Positions 57,100 through 64,000 of a stretch of DNA of 64,000 nt are shown here, one piece after another. This DNA is from an uncultured Blautia sp. (GTDB taxonomy: Bacteria; Bacillota; Clostridia; Lachnospirales; Lachnospiraceae). The stretch covers positions 1 to 64,000 of the forward strand of contig CATXEA010000015.1 in the NCBI GenBank assembly GCA_958367245.1, in the 5' to 3' direction. The translations under genes and the position numbers were made by a program. The first letter of the stretch is position 1. Every line of letters starts with the position of its first letter. The notes below the pieces were generated by a model. The model was not told the DNA's origin. It ran no database searches and saw nothing but the letters and a program-made list of their open reading frames with translations.

Positions 57100-58968
57100 T
57101 CATGCCTCCATGATGATCGGCAGAATCATAGGACTTCTCTTCGTGCGTTTCCATAAGAAATCACTGAGCGCATCTTTGATTACATTCTTAATTTTGCCCC
57201 AGTCTGTGATATTTCTGTCAAGACAGGAGTCAAGGGCATTTTCCACTACCTCTCTTGCATGGTCCATAAGGTCCTCGGATTCCCGTACATAGACAAATCC
57301 GCGTGATACAATATCCGGTCCCGCAAGGACAACATTGCTGTGACGCTCAAGTGTCACAACCACGATCATAATTCCGTCTTCCGCCAGATGCTGACGGTCA
57401 CGAAGAACGATATTTCCTACGTCTCCCACACCCAGACCGTCTACAAGAATCGCTCCAGTGTGTACAGAACCTGTAATTTCCGCGCTCTGTGCATCAAGCT
57501 CCAGTACATTTCCGGATGCAAGCACAAAAATATTTTCTTTCGGGATTCCCAAATCTTCCACAATATGTTTCTGCGCAGTAAGGTGACGATATTCTCCATG
57601 TACCGGAATTGCATATTTCGGGCGTACCAGAGAATAAATCAGTTTGATTTCCTCCTGACAGGCGTGTCCGGATACATGAACGTCCTGAAAAATAACCTTT
57701 GCGCCTTTCATGGACAATTCATTAATCACCTTGGATACTGCTTTTTCATTTCCCGGAATCGGATTCGAACTGAAAATAATCGTATCGTTCGGTTTAATGA
57801 CGATTTTTTTGTGGATGCTGGCTGCCATACGTGACAGAGCCGCCATTGATTCTCCCTGACTTCCTGTCGTAATCAGAACCACCTGCTCATCCGGATAATT
57901 TTTGACCTGATCGATCTCTATGAGGGTCTGATCCGGAATTCTCAAATATCCAAGCTCGGAAGCCGTTGTGATAACATTCACCATACTGCGGCCTTCCACA
58001 GCCACTTTTCTTCCGAAACGGTAAGCTGTATTAATAATCTGCTGCACACGGTCCACATTAGACGCGAATGTTGCAATGATAATTCTGTTTGTCTTATACT
58101 CATTAAACAGATTGTCAAATACACGCCCAACTGTGCGCTCTGACATTGTAAAACCGCTGCGCTCCGCATTGGTACTGTCAACCATCAGGGCAAGTACGCC
58201 TTTTTTGCCGATTTCTGCAAAACGCTGTAAATCAATGGCATCTCCAAATACCGGTGTGTAATCCACCTTAAAGTCGCCTGTATGAACTACGATTCCTGCA
58301 GGTGAATAAATAGCAAGTGCAGAGGCATCCTGAATACTGTGATTTGTTTTGATAAACTCAATGGAAAACTCGCCCAGATTGATAACCTGTCCGTGTTTTA
58401 CTTCTTTTAATTTCGTTGTCTTTGTCAGATTGTGCTCTTTTAATTTATTTGCGATCAGAGCCAGTGTCAGCTTCGTGGAATATACCGGTACATTTACATC
58501 CTTCAATACATAAGGAAGGGCGCCGATATGGTCCTCGTGTCCATGAGTGATCACGAAGCCTTTTACCTTGCTGATGTTCTCTTTTAAATAGGTCACATCC
58601 GGAATCACAAGATCAATTCCCAGCATATCATCCTCCGGGAATGCAAGACCGCAGTCAACTACTACAATGCTGTCACCGTATTCAAAAGCTGTAATATTCA
58701 TTCCAATCTGCTCTAATCCGCCCAATGGAATGATTTTTAATTTTAATGCAGGTTTCCTGCCTTTACGTGAAGTATTCTTTACCGGATTTTTAAACGGAAC
58801 AGGCTTCCCTGTTTTTTCTCTGTCTTTTTCGAAATCCTGATTTTTATTATAATAAGGTTTTGAATGCTGTTTGTATTTATAATTTTTCTGTCTGTTTCCC
58901 GGCCTTCTTCCGCCGTGTGCAGCCTCTCCAGTCTGGCTGCTGTAATAATTGTCATTTTCGTTCTTCAA
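57100..58968 (-). CDS. rnj: Ribonuclease J
   Basis: 622 aa from the TTG at 58968. A metallo-beta-lactamase/beta-CASP nuclease with 5'-3' exo- and endonuclease activity in mRNA decay and rRNA maturation. Motifs: VVDCGLAFPE, zinc-binding THGHEDHIGA, VHTGDFKVD, beta-CASP TGSQGE and VHVSGHA, and HGEYRHL. The first about 75 residues are a polar, basic, low-complexity extension (KNYKYKQHSKPYYNKNQ). The TTG has GGAGG 9 nt upstream. An in-frame ATG at 59022 sits in a hairpin without a ribosome site and was rejected. Confidence 0.94.
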   Translation of the reverse strand: MKNENDNYYSSQTGEAAHGGRRPGNRQKNYKYKQHSKPYYNKNQDFEKDREKTGKPVPFKNPVKNTSRKGRKPALKLKIIPLGGLEQIGMNITAFEYGDSIVVVDCGLAFPEDDMLGIDLVIPDVTYLKENISKVKGFVITHGHEDHIGALPYVLKDVNVPVYSTKLTLALIANKLKEHNLTKTTKLKEVKHGQVINLGEFSIEFIKTNHSIQDASALAIYSPAGIVVHTGDFKVDYTPVFGDAIDLQRFAEIGKKGVLALMVDSTNAERSGFTMSERTVGRVFDNLFNEYKTNRIIIATFASNVDRVQQIINTAYRFGRKVAVEGRSMVNVITTASELGYLRIPDQTLIEIDQVKNYPDEQVVLITTGSQGESMAALSRMAASIHKKIVIKPNDTIIFSSNPIPGNEKAVSKVINELSMKGAKVIFQDVHVSGHACQEEIKLIYSLVRPKYAIPVHGEYRHLTAQKHIVEDLGIPKENIFVLASGNVLELDAQSAEITGSVHTGAILVDGLGVGDVGNIVLRDRQHLAEDGIMIVVVTLERHSNVVLAGPDIVSRGFVYVRESEDLMDHAREVVENALDSCLDRNITDWGKIKNVIKDALSDFLWKRTKRSPMILPIIMEA

Positions 58969-59002
58969 GCAATTGCACCTCCATGCTGTGGCTGTTTTGA
59001 TG

Positions 59003-59038
59003 ACAGTCCGGTATCCCCGCATCAGGCTGCCGGACTGT
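59003..59038 (-). other. Hairpin in the rnj leader
   Basis: Perfect 9-bp arms ACAGTCCGG and CCGGACTGT (59038-59030 and 59011-59003 on the minus strand) around an 18-nt loop, 35 nt before the TTG start. No T-run follows. It may protect or regulate the RNase J message. Confidence 0.6.
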
Positions 59039-59093
59039 TATCCTCCATATTAAATTTTAATTGTTCCGTTTCTTTACAGTCACAAAAATTTTT

Positions 59094-59351
59094 TTACATT
59101 TCAAGGTCTACGTCGTCTAACATCTCTTCGAACACATGAAAAACTGCCTGCAGTTCGTTCTCATCCTCGACCATTTCATAGCAGGCTTCCCGGCTGTCAT
59201 CACTGGACAGATCTTTCAGGATATATGCGTTCGCTTCATCATCCGGAGAATCTGATACAAGCAGATATGCGATTCCGCCGATTCTGGTCTGTTCTTCTAC
59301 ATAGAACTCTACTGCTGTACCATCTTCCATCTGAAATTTAATTTTTTCCAT
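59094..59351 (-). CDS. DUF1292 domain-containing protein
   Basis: 85-aa acidic cytoplasmic protein starting MEKIKFQMEDGTAVEFYVEE, with YILKDLSSDD and the end FEEMLDDVDLEM. DUF1292 (YrzB-like) proteins follow ireB and ruvX in almost all Firmicutes; their function is unknown. The start at 59351 has TTAGGAG at 7 nt; an in-frame start 10 codons upstream inside ruvX was rejected. The gap to ruvX is about 10 bp. Confidence 0.88.
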   Translation of the reverse strand: MEKIKFQMEDGTAVEFYVEEQTRIGGIAYLLVSDSPDDEANAYILKDLSSDDSREACYEMVEDENELQAVFHVFEEMLDDVDLEM

Positions 59352-59361
59352 AAATATTCTC

Positions 59362-59787
59362 CTAACGGGACAGGGAGTCAAGATATCCCTGCAAAATAAA
59401 AATGGCTGCTAATTCGTCCAGGTACTGCTTCCGGTTCTCTCTGCGTACCTTAGCTTCCATTAAAGTTCGGTTGGCTTCCACTGTTGTCAGCCTTTCATCC
59501 CACATCACAACAGGCAGGCCTGTCCTTCTCTCCAGCATTTCCTTGAATTCCAGAGATTTCTCAGCCCGCTCTCCTATGGTGTTATTCATATTCTTCGGAT
59601 ATCCAAGTACAATACGTTCCACCTGATATTCCTTGGCAATTTCTTCAATCCGCGCCAGAGTCTGACGCAGTTTATTTTCCTGTTTGCGCCAGATTGTCTC
59701 CAGTCCCTGTGCGGTAAGTCCCAGAGGGTCGCTCACTGCCACACCTACTGTTTTTGAACCATAATCCAATCCCAGTATTCTCTTCAT
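59362..59787 (-). CDS. ruvX: Holliday junction resolvase-like RuvX (YqgF)
   Basis: 141-aa RNase H-like fold. Catalytic acidic residues lie in ILGLDYGSKTVGVAVSD (first Asp near residue 6), in the Glu region LERIVLGYP and in the late LDELAAIFILQGYL. The family acts in pre-16S rRNA processing and possibly in junction cleavage. The start at 59787 couples to the ireB stop (TGATG, one base shared); an alternative ATG at 59799 would overlap ireB further. Confidence 0.93.
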   Translation of the reverse strand: MKRILGLDYGSKTVGVAVSDPLGLTAQGLETIWRKQENKLRQTLARIEEIAKEYQVERIVLGYPKNMNNTIGERAEKSLEFKEMLERRTGLPVVMWDERLTTVEANRTLMEAKVRRENRKQYLDELAAIFILQGYLDSLSR

Positions 59788-60059
59788 CAGCGTTCCCATG
59801 ATCTGTTCTTAATATACTCGTTTAAAAGTTCTTCCACCAGTTCGTCACGCTCTACTTTCATAATCATGCTTCTGGCGCCTTTATGGCTGGTAATATAAGT
59901 CGGGTCACCGGACATAATATATCCGACAATCTGATTCACCGGATTGTACCCTTTCTCTTCCATTGCATTGTATACCAGGTCAAGAACCTCTTTTACCTGA
60001 AGCTCCTGCTCCGGTTTCGTTCTGAAATACTGTGTATTTCCCAGATTATTCTCTGCCAT
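59787..60059 (-). CDS. ireB: IreB family regulatory phosphoprotein
   Basis: 90 aa, formerly UPF0297. Conserved features: N-terminal NTQYFRT with a threonine in the region that the kinase IreK phosphorylates in Enterococcus, ALEEKGYNPVNQIVGYIMSGDPTYI in two adjoining blocks, and a basic C-terminus. In Enterococcus it is a negative regulator of cephalosporin resistance under PASTA kinase control. The ireB-ruvX-DUF1292 order is standard in Firmicutes. Confidence 0.94.
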   Translation of the reverse strand: MAENNLGNTQYFRTKPEQELQVKEVLDLVYNAMEEKGYNPVNQIVGYIMSGDPTYITSHKGARSMIMKVERDELVEELLNEYIKNRSWER

Positions 60060-60138
60060 TTTCTCTCACGTCCTTACTGTTATTTCGCAATCGCAGGCAA
60101 TGCAGACAACCGTCCCCCACGATTACCTTTACTTTTCT

Positions 60139-60167
60139 ATTTTAATATAGATTGCGTTAAAATACAA
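60139..60167 (-). promoter_or_regulatory. Promoter of the ireB-ruvX-DUF1292 unit
   Basis: Minus strand: -35 TTGTAT (60167-60162, inside the end of mtaB), 17-bp spacer, -10 TAAAAT (60144-60139). Confidence 0.6.
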
Positions 60168-61488
60168 TCAAAACTTTGCCGGTAAGCAGATGTTCCTCCA
60201 AAAACTCCTCTGCTTTCACGGAAACAATGTCATTAACTCCATAACGCTCTTCTTTTTTCACTGCCATTTTTATATATTCACGGCTGTGTCCCACGTACCA
60301 TTTTTCGCCGTTTAACTCAAGCTCTTCTTCCAGAAGAACTTCCAGTGTATTTCCAAGCATGGATGTTTCATATTCTTTTGCGCGTACCTCGTGAAGCGCA
60401 AGCATCTTGTCGCTTCTCTCTCCTTTTACCGCCTCTGTAAGCTGACCTTTCATTGCAGCCGCCTTTGTTCCGTGTCTTCTGGAATATTTAAAAATATGTG
60501 TTTCATAAAAACGGATATCTGATACGAATTCATAAGACGCCTGAAATTCCTCTTCTGTCTCCTGCGGAAAACCTACAATGACGTCTGTAGTAAGCGCAGG
60601 GTTTTTATAAACCTTTCGGAGGATTTCGCATCTTTCGGCATACTGGGCGCAGCGGTATCTTCTGTTCATTCTCTCAAGAGTTGCATCGCAGCCGCTCTGA
60701 AGAGAAAGGTGGAAATGAGGGCAGACCTTCGGCAGGGCAGCAATCGCCCGGGCAAATTCTTCCGTGACAATTCCCGGTTCCAGAGAGCCCAGACGGATTC
60801 TCTCAATTCCTTCTATATTATGAACCTCCTGAATCAGAGAAAGCAGAGTTTCTTTTTCGCCCTCCGGAAAATCCACACCATAAGAGCTTAAATGAATTCC
60901 TGTAAGCACCACTTCTTTATATCCCTTTGCAGCCAGAGCCCGCACTTCTTCCAGCACCTGACTGATGCTGCGGCTTCTCACCCTTCCTCTCGCATAAGGA
61001 ATGATACAGTAGGTACAGAACTGGTTACAGCCATCCTGAACCTTTATATAGGCGCGTACATGCTCTGCAGTATGGTCTATCTTCAGTTCCTCATACTCTC
61101 TTGTCTGATTGATTTTTATTACATCTCTGTGCTTGCTGTGTTTCTGCTCATACTCCTCTAAGGCTTCCACAATATTTTTTTTCCTGTTATTTCCCAGAAT
61201 CAAATCCACTGCTTCATCCTCATCCAGCTTTCCTTCGTCTGTCTGAACATAACAGCCGGTTGCTACGACAATCGCGTCCGGATTCATTTTTTTTGCTTTA
61301 TGAAGCATCTGTCTGGACTTACGGTCTGCAATATTTGTTACTGTACAGGTATTGATAAGATAAACATCTGCTCCCGGCTCAAAAGGCACGATTTCATATC
61401 CGGCCTCTTCCAGAAGCTGCTGCATTGCTTCTACTTCGTATGCGTTTACTTTACAGCCTAAATTGTGAAGCGCAACTTTTTTTCCCAT
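60157..61488 (-). CDS. mtaB: tRNA t6A37 methylthiotransferase MtaB
   Basis: 443-aa radical SAM enzyme that thiomethylates t6A37 to ms2t6A37 in tRNAs reading ANN codons. The N-terminal auxiliary cluster uses C12, C48 and C79; the radical SAM cluster is C154-x3-C158-x2-C161. A C-terminal TRAM domain for RNA binding occupies about the last 65 residues (LEVLLEEELELNGEKWYVGHSREY). The start NLGCKVNAYE is typical of MtaB rather than MiaB. GGAGG precedes the ATG. Confidence 0.95.
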   Translation of the reverse strand: MGKKVALHNLGCKVNAYEVEAMQQLLEEAGYEIVPFEPGADVYLINTCTVTNIADRKSRQMLHKAKKMNPDAIVVATGCYVQTDEGKLDEDEAVDLILGNNRKKNIVEALEEYEQKHSKHRDVIKINQTREYEELKIDHTAEHVRAYIKVQDGCNQFCTYCIIPYARGRVRSRSISQVLEEVRALAAKGYKEVVLTGIHLSSYGVDFPEGEKETLLSLIQEVHNIEGIERIRLGSLEPGIVTEEFARAIAALPKVCPHFHLSLQSGCDATLERMNRRYRCAQYAERCEILRKVYKNPALTTDVIVGFPQETEEEFQASYEFVSDIRFYETHIFKYSRRHGTKAAAMKGQLTEAVKGERSDKMLALHEVRAKEYETSMLGNTLEVLLEEELELNGEKWYVGHSREYIKMAVKKEERYGVNDIVSVKAEEFLEEHLLTGKVLIVF

Positions 61489-61581
61489 GTATTCCTCCTT
61501 GTTTTATTCTCTGATGTACTATTGTGTGCATCTTTTATACATTTTCACTAAATCTTTCTAAAAATTTTATATCTTTTCACC

Positions 61582-61610
61582 TTGACTTTTAAAGGTCCTA
61601 AAGGTAAGAT
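61582..61610 (+). promoter_or_regulatory. Promoter of the HPr-like gene
   Basis: -35 TTGACT (61582-61587), 17-bp spacer, -10 TAAGAT (61605-61610). AAAGGT is repeated in and after the spacer. Confidence 0.65.
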
Positions 61611-61644
61611 GAAAACTGTAATCAGACAGATTACCAGTTATAAC

Positions 61645-61707
61645 CATTGCCGTTTCCAATCATCCGGCAATGAAACCCAAGTAACTGTGAAGGTATTGGA
61701 CAGTTAC
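61645..61707 (+). promoter_or_regulatory. Two perfect hairpins in the HPr-like gene leader
   Basis: Hairpin 1: CATTGCCG (61645-61652) with CGGCAATG (61665-61672). Hairpin 2: GTAACTGT (61681-61688) with ACAGTTAC (61700-61707). Both are perfect 8-bp stems in the 120-nt leader before GGGAGG. They may regulate stability or translation. Confidence 0.5.
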
Positions 61708-61739
61708 GAAACTTATTATATTACAGGGAGGTTCTCACA

Positions 61740-61976
61740 ATGAAAACATTAAAAATTTCACTCAACTCCATCGATAAAGTGAAAGCATTCGTTAACGAGA
61801 TCAGCAAATTTGACTGCGATTTCGATTTAGTATCCGGAAGATATGTAATCGACGCTAAATCCATCATGGGTATCTTCAGCCTTGACTTATCCAAACCGAT
61901 TGATTTAAACATTCATGCTGACGGCGCTGCTCTTGATAACGTAATGGCAGTTATTGAGAAATACGTTACAGAATAA
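61740..61976 (+). CDS. HPr-like protein lacking the phosphorylatable histidine (Crh-like)
   Basis: 78 aa with the HPr fold pattern: ISKFDCDFDL matches the ASKFDADV region, K40-S41-I-M-G-I-F-S matches the regulatory Ser46 block, and the C-terminus NVMAVIEKYV fits helix 3. The active-site block GxHARPA is replaced by SLNSIDKVKAF; the only histidine is H59. It therefore cannot carry phosphate from enzyme I but could still be a target of HPr kinase at S41, as Crh is in Bacillus. It has its own promoter, structured leader and tandem terminators, so it is strongly and separately expressed. Confidence 0.87.
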   Translation: MKTLKISLNSIDKVKAFVNEISKFDCDFDLVSGRYVIDAKSIMGIFSLDLSKPIDLNIHADGAALDNVMAVIEKYVTE

Positions 61977-61993
61977 TTTTTATAATAATTGCT

Positions 61994-62024
61994 GAGGAAC
62001 TGGATTTCAGTTCCTCTTTTTTTT
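61994..62024 (+). terminator. Terminator after the HPr-like gene
   Basis: Stem GAGGAACTG/CAGTTCCTC (61994-62016), loop GATTT, followed by eight T residues. Confidence 0.93.
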
Positions 62025-62058
62025 GCAGGGAGGCATTTAGGCTCTCCCTGCATTTTTT
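62025..62058 (+). terminator. Second, tandem terminator
   Basis: Stem GCAGGGAG/CTCCCTGC around GCATTTAGGCT, followed by ATTTTTTC on the plus strand, directly after the first terminator. Confidence 0.75.
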
Positions 62059-62074
62059 CTGTACTTATATTTAT

Positions 62075-63256
62075 TTATTCCACTTCAATGATTTCCACTG
62101 TATCCAGCGCAGTTTTCATCAATTCTTCAATTTTTTCCGCCAGATTTTCTTCTGATTTACGGATTACTTTAAGATTCGGCTTTGTAACCGGATGCTTTGC
62201 CACGAAAATCGTACAGCAGTCTTCAAATGGCTGGATGGAAGTTTCAAAGGTATCAATTTTTCTGGAAATTTCTACAATTTCCTGTTTGTCAAAACCGATT
62301 ACAGGACGGTAAACAGGAAGCTCACAGACTTCATTTGTAGCATTGAGACTGTGAAGCGTCTGGCTTGCAACCTGTCCGATGCTCTCTCCCGTAATCAGAC
62401 CAAGGCATCCTGTCTTTTTGGCAAAATGCTCTGCAATACGCATCATGTAACGGCGCATGATAATCGTAAGCTCCTCATGGGGACACTGGTCGTAAATATA
62501 GAGCTGAATATCTGTAAAGTTTACTACATGAAGACGAATTGGTCCACTGTATTTTGCTACCAGTCTGGCAAGGTCAACTACCTTCTGTTTTGCGCGCTCG
62601 CTGGTATACGGCGGAGCATGGAAGTAAACTGCATCAATCTTTACGCCTCGTTTGGCAATCATATAGCCCGCTACCGGACTGTCAATTCCTCCGGAAAGAA
62701 GAAGCATGGCTTTTCCGCTTGTGCCAATCGGCATACCGCCTGCTCCCTTGATCGTCTCTGAATATACATAAATTTTATCGCGGATTTCCACAGAAAGAGT
62801 AAGCTCCGGCGTATGAACGTCCACATGAGACTCCGGAAATTCCTTCAGAATACAGCCGCCAAGGTCTGCGCTGACCTCCATGGACGGAATCGGATAATTC
62901 TTTTTCGCACGGCGCGTATATACCTTGAAGCTGCCGCTGAAATTCGGATGGCGGTTCTTCATAAACTCTACTACATCTTTGGACATCTGTTCAAATCCAT
63001 TGTCCTCAAAAATTGCTACAGGACAGATTCCCACAATACCGAACACTCTCTGAAGAGCTTCTACTGCTTCATCGAAATCATATTCCTCCGGACAGTATAC
63101 ATAAATACGTCCCTGATCTTTTTTTACTTCAAATTCTCCCTCAATCTTGGAAAGAGAAATGCGAATCTGCTTTACAAGGGCGTCCTCGAAAAGGTATCTG
63201 TTTTTACCCTTGAGTGCGATTTCCGCGTATTTTATCAAAAATGCGTGAAATGTCAT
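62075..63256 (-). CDS. thiI: tRNA 4-thiouridine synthase ThiI
   Basis: 393-aa enzyme. An N-terminal ferredoxin-like part and THUMP domain (about 1-165) bind tRNA; the PP-loop SGGIDS is at 188-193. It adenylates U8 and inserts sulfur to form s4U. The C-terminal rhodanese domain of E. coli ThiI is absent, as in Bacillus, and a cysteine in FEDCCTIF may receive sulfur. The adjacent cysteine desulfurase is the likely sulfur donor (nifZ-thiI arrangement of Bacillus). The gap between them is 48 bp. Confidence 0.95.
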   Translation of the reverse strand: MTFHAFLIKYAEIALKGKNRYLFEDALVKQIRISLSKIEGEFEVKKDQGRIYVYCPEEYDFDEAVEALQRVFGIVGICPVAIFEDNGFEQMSKDVVEFMKNRHPNFSGSFKVYTRRAKKNYPIPSMEVSADLGGCILKEFPESHVDVHTPELTLSVEIRDKIYVYSETIKGAGGMPIGTSGKAMLLLSGGIDSPVAGYMIAKRGVKIDAVYFHAPPYTSERAKQKVVDLARLVAKYSGPIRLHVVNFTDIQLYIYDQCPHEELTIIMRRYMMRIAEHFAKKTGCLGLITGESIGQVASQTLHSLNATNEVCELPVYRPVIGFDKQEIVEISRKIDTFETSIQPFEDCCTIFVAKHPVTKPNLKVIRKSEENLAEKIEELMKTALDTVEIIEVE

Positions 63257-63304
63257 TTTTTTCTCCTTTTTGTGTCTGCAAAATTATCTGGGGTACTTGC
63301 TGCG

Positions 63305-64000
63305 TCAACGGCGGGAATAACGGCGAAGAAGAGGAACTGTTTCTTTCAGAATGTCAAGACAATAATCTGCTTCTTCAAAGGTGTTTTCTTCTGAGAAACT
63401 GATTCTCACTGTACATTCAATCTGTGAAGCAGGCATTCCCATAGCTGTCAATGTAGCGCTCGCCTTTCTTTTGTGACTGGAGCAGGCGCTTCCTGCAGAA
63501 ATGTAGATTCCTTTTTCTTCCAGCGTGTGAAGAAGCACTTCGCTTCTGATTCCCATAAAGCTTACACTCAGAATCTGAGGCGCTCCCCGGCGAAGCGGCA
63601 TACCGTTGATTATTACATCGCCAAGCTCTTCCAGTCCTTTTGCCATTCGTTCTTTTAACTGATAAAGGTGCTCCACCTTTTTGTCCAAATCTGTATAAAT
63701 CTTTTCGGCTGCAACTCCAAGTCCTGCAATTCCCGGTACATTGTCTGTTCCTGAACGCATACCGTTCTGCTGCCCTCCGCCAAGCATCATAGGCTGTACC
63801 TTAGCCTTGCTGCTGATGTAAAGGAATCCCACGCCTTTCGGTCCGTGAATCTTATGACCACTCACAGAAAGGAGGTCGATTCCCGCTTTTTTCGGATAAA
63901 TCCGAAACTTTCCAAAAGCCTGAATAGCGTCCACATGATACAGCGCCTTCGGGCTTTTTTCATGGACAAGAGCTGCAATCTTTTCTATCGGCATTACGGA
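63305..64000 (-). CDS. Cysteine desulfurase, NifS/IscS-like (5' part outside window)
   Basis: Partial: 231 C-terminal residues; the frame is open through 64000, so the start lies beyond. PLP-dependent aminotransferase class V. The PLP lysine is in SVSGHKIHGPKG, and the sulfur-carrying cysteine is in ISAGSACSSHKRKAS. It removes sulfur from cysteine as a protein persulfide and here probably feeds ThiI for tRNA thiolation. The short loop around the catalytic cysteine suits the NifS/IscS group. Its full length and symbol cannot be decided here. Confidence 0.93.
   Translation of the reverse strand, partial: SVMPIEKIAALVHEKSPKALYHVDAIQAFGKFRIYPKKAGIDLLSVSGHKIHGPKGVGFLYISSKAKVQPMMLGGGQQNGMRSGTDNVPGIAGLGVAAEKIYTDLDKKVEHLYQLKERMAKGLEELGDVIINGMPLRRGAPQILSVSFMGIRSEVLLHTLEEKGIYISAGSACSSHKRKASATLTAMGMPASQIECTVRISFSEENTFEEADYCLDILKETVPLLRRYSRR

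Overview
The window looks like chromosomal DNA from a spore-forming Clostridia lineage, most probably a gut Lachnospiraceae. The grounds are strong AGGAGG ribosome sites, sporulation sigma factors SigH and SigK, an ireB-ruvX-DUF1292 block, RNase J, the DUF5716/DUF5717 pair, a fucosidase of GH95 type and a secreted serpin. The genus cannot be fixed by eye. No rRNA, tRNA, CRISPR array or complete transposon is visible.

Left part (0-31.5 kb), almost all on the minus strand. An araM-ispF-cysS-mrnC-rlmB-sigH operon runs from a promoter near 5.1 kb to a strong terminator at 53-83, and the 5' end of a group II intron follows at once and runs out of the window. Then come ridA, a secreted serine hydrolase with wall-binding-like repeats, a DinG/XPD-type helicase with an N-terminal nuclease-like domain, aspartate kinase, trmO, a plus-strand AGCS alanine/glycine symporter, larB-larC (nickel-pincer cofactor), two MATE exporters, a ferredoxin-type aldo/keto reductase, a HAD hydrolase, purB-purA, a polar amino acid ABC importer, and a three-gene cluster of unknown function (DUF5717 giant protein, DUF5716 Hsp70/actin-like protein, TPR-like protein).

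Middle part (31.7-50.1 kb), mostly plus strand: a secreted transglutaminase-like protein; thioredoxin plus a CoA-disulfide/persulfide reductase-rhodanese; a divergent Crp/Fnr regulator facing a DUF134/NifX-MinD-MinD-NifX operon of the ORP type; GH95 fucosidase; a GNAT plus heterodimeric ABC exporter operon behind a MerR-type promoter; a serpin (minus strand); an aldo/keto reductase; a NapH-like ferredoxin membrane protein; and an MFS exporter preceded by what looks like a leader-peptide attenuator.

Right part (50.2-64 kb): a short AT-rich accessory stretch (small kinase with a fossil reading frame, DUF4143 ATPase, two GNATs) abuts sigK. The remainder is conserved housekeeping on the minus strand: a tRNA-wobble pair (U32/TrhP and TrmR), an MltG-like fragment protein, a YlbF-family protein, RNase J, DUF1292, RuvX, IreB, MtaB, then a plus-strand HPr-like protein that lacks the phosphorylatable histidine, and thiI with a cysteine desulfurase cut by the window edge.

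The most noteworthy observations are the DUF5717/DUF5716/TPR cluster, the mirrored promoter palindrome between the Crp/Fnr gene and the ORP-type operon, the internal start that would produce a free NifX domain, the MFS leader-peptide structure, the MerR-type promoter without a local MerR gene, the Crh-like HPr, and the serpin with a predicted P1 cysteine.
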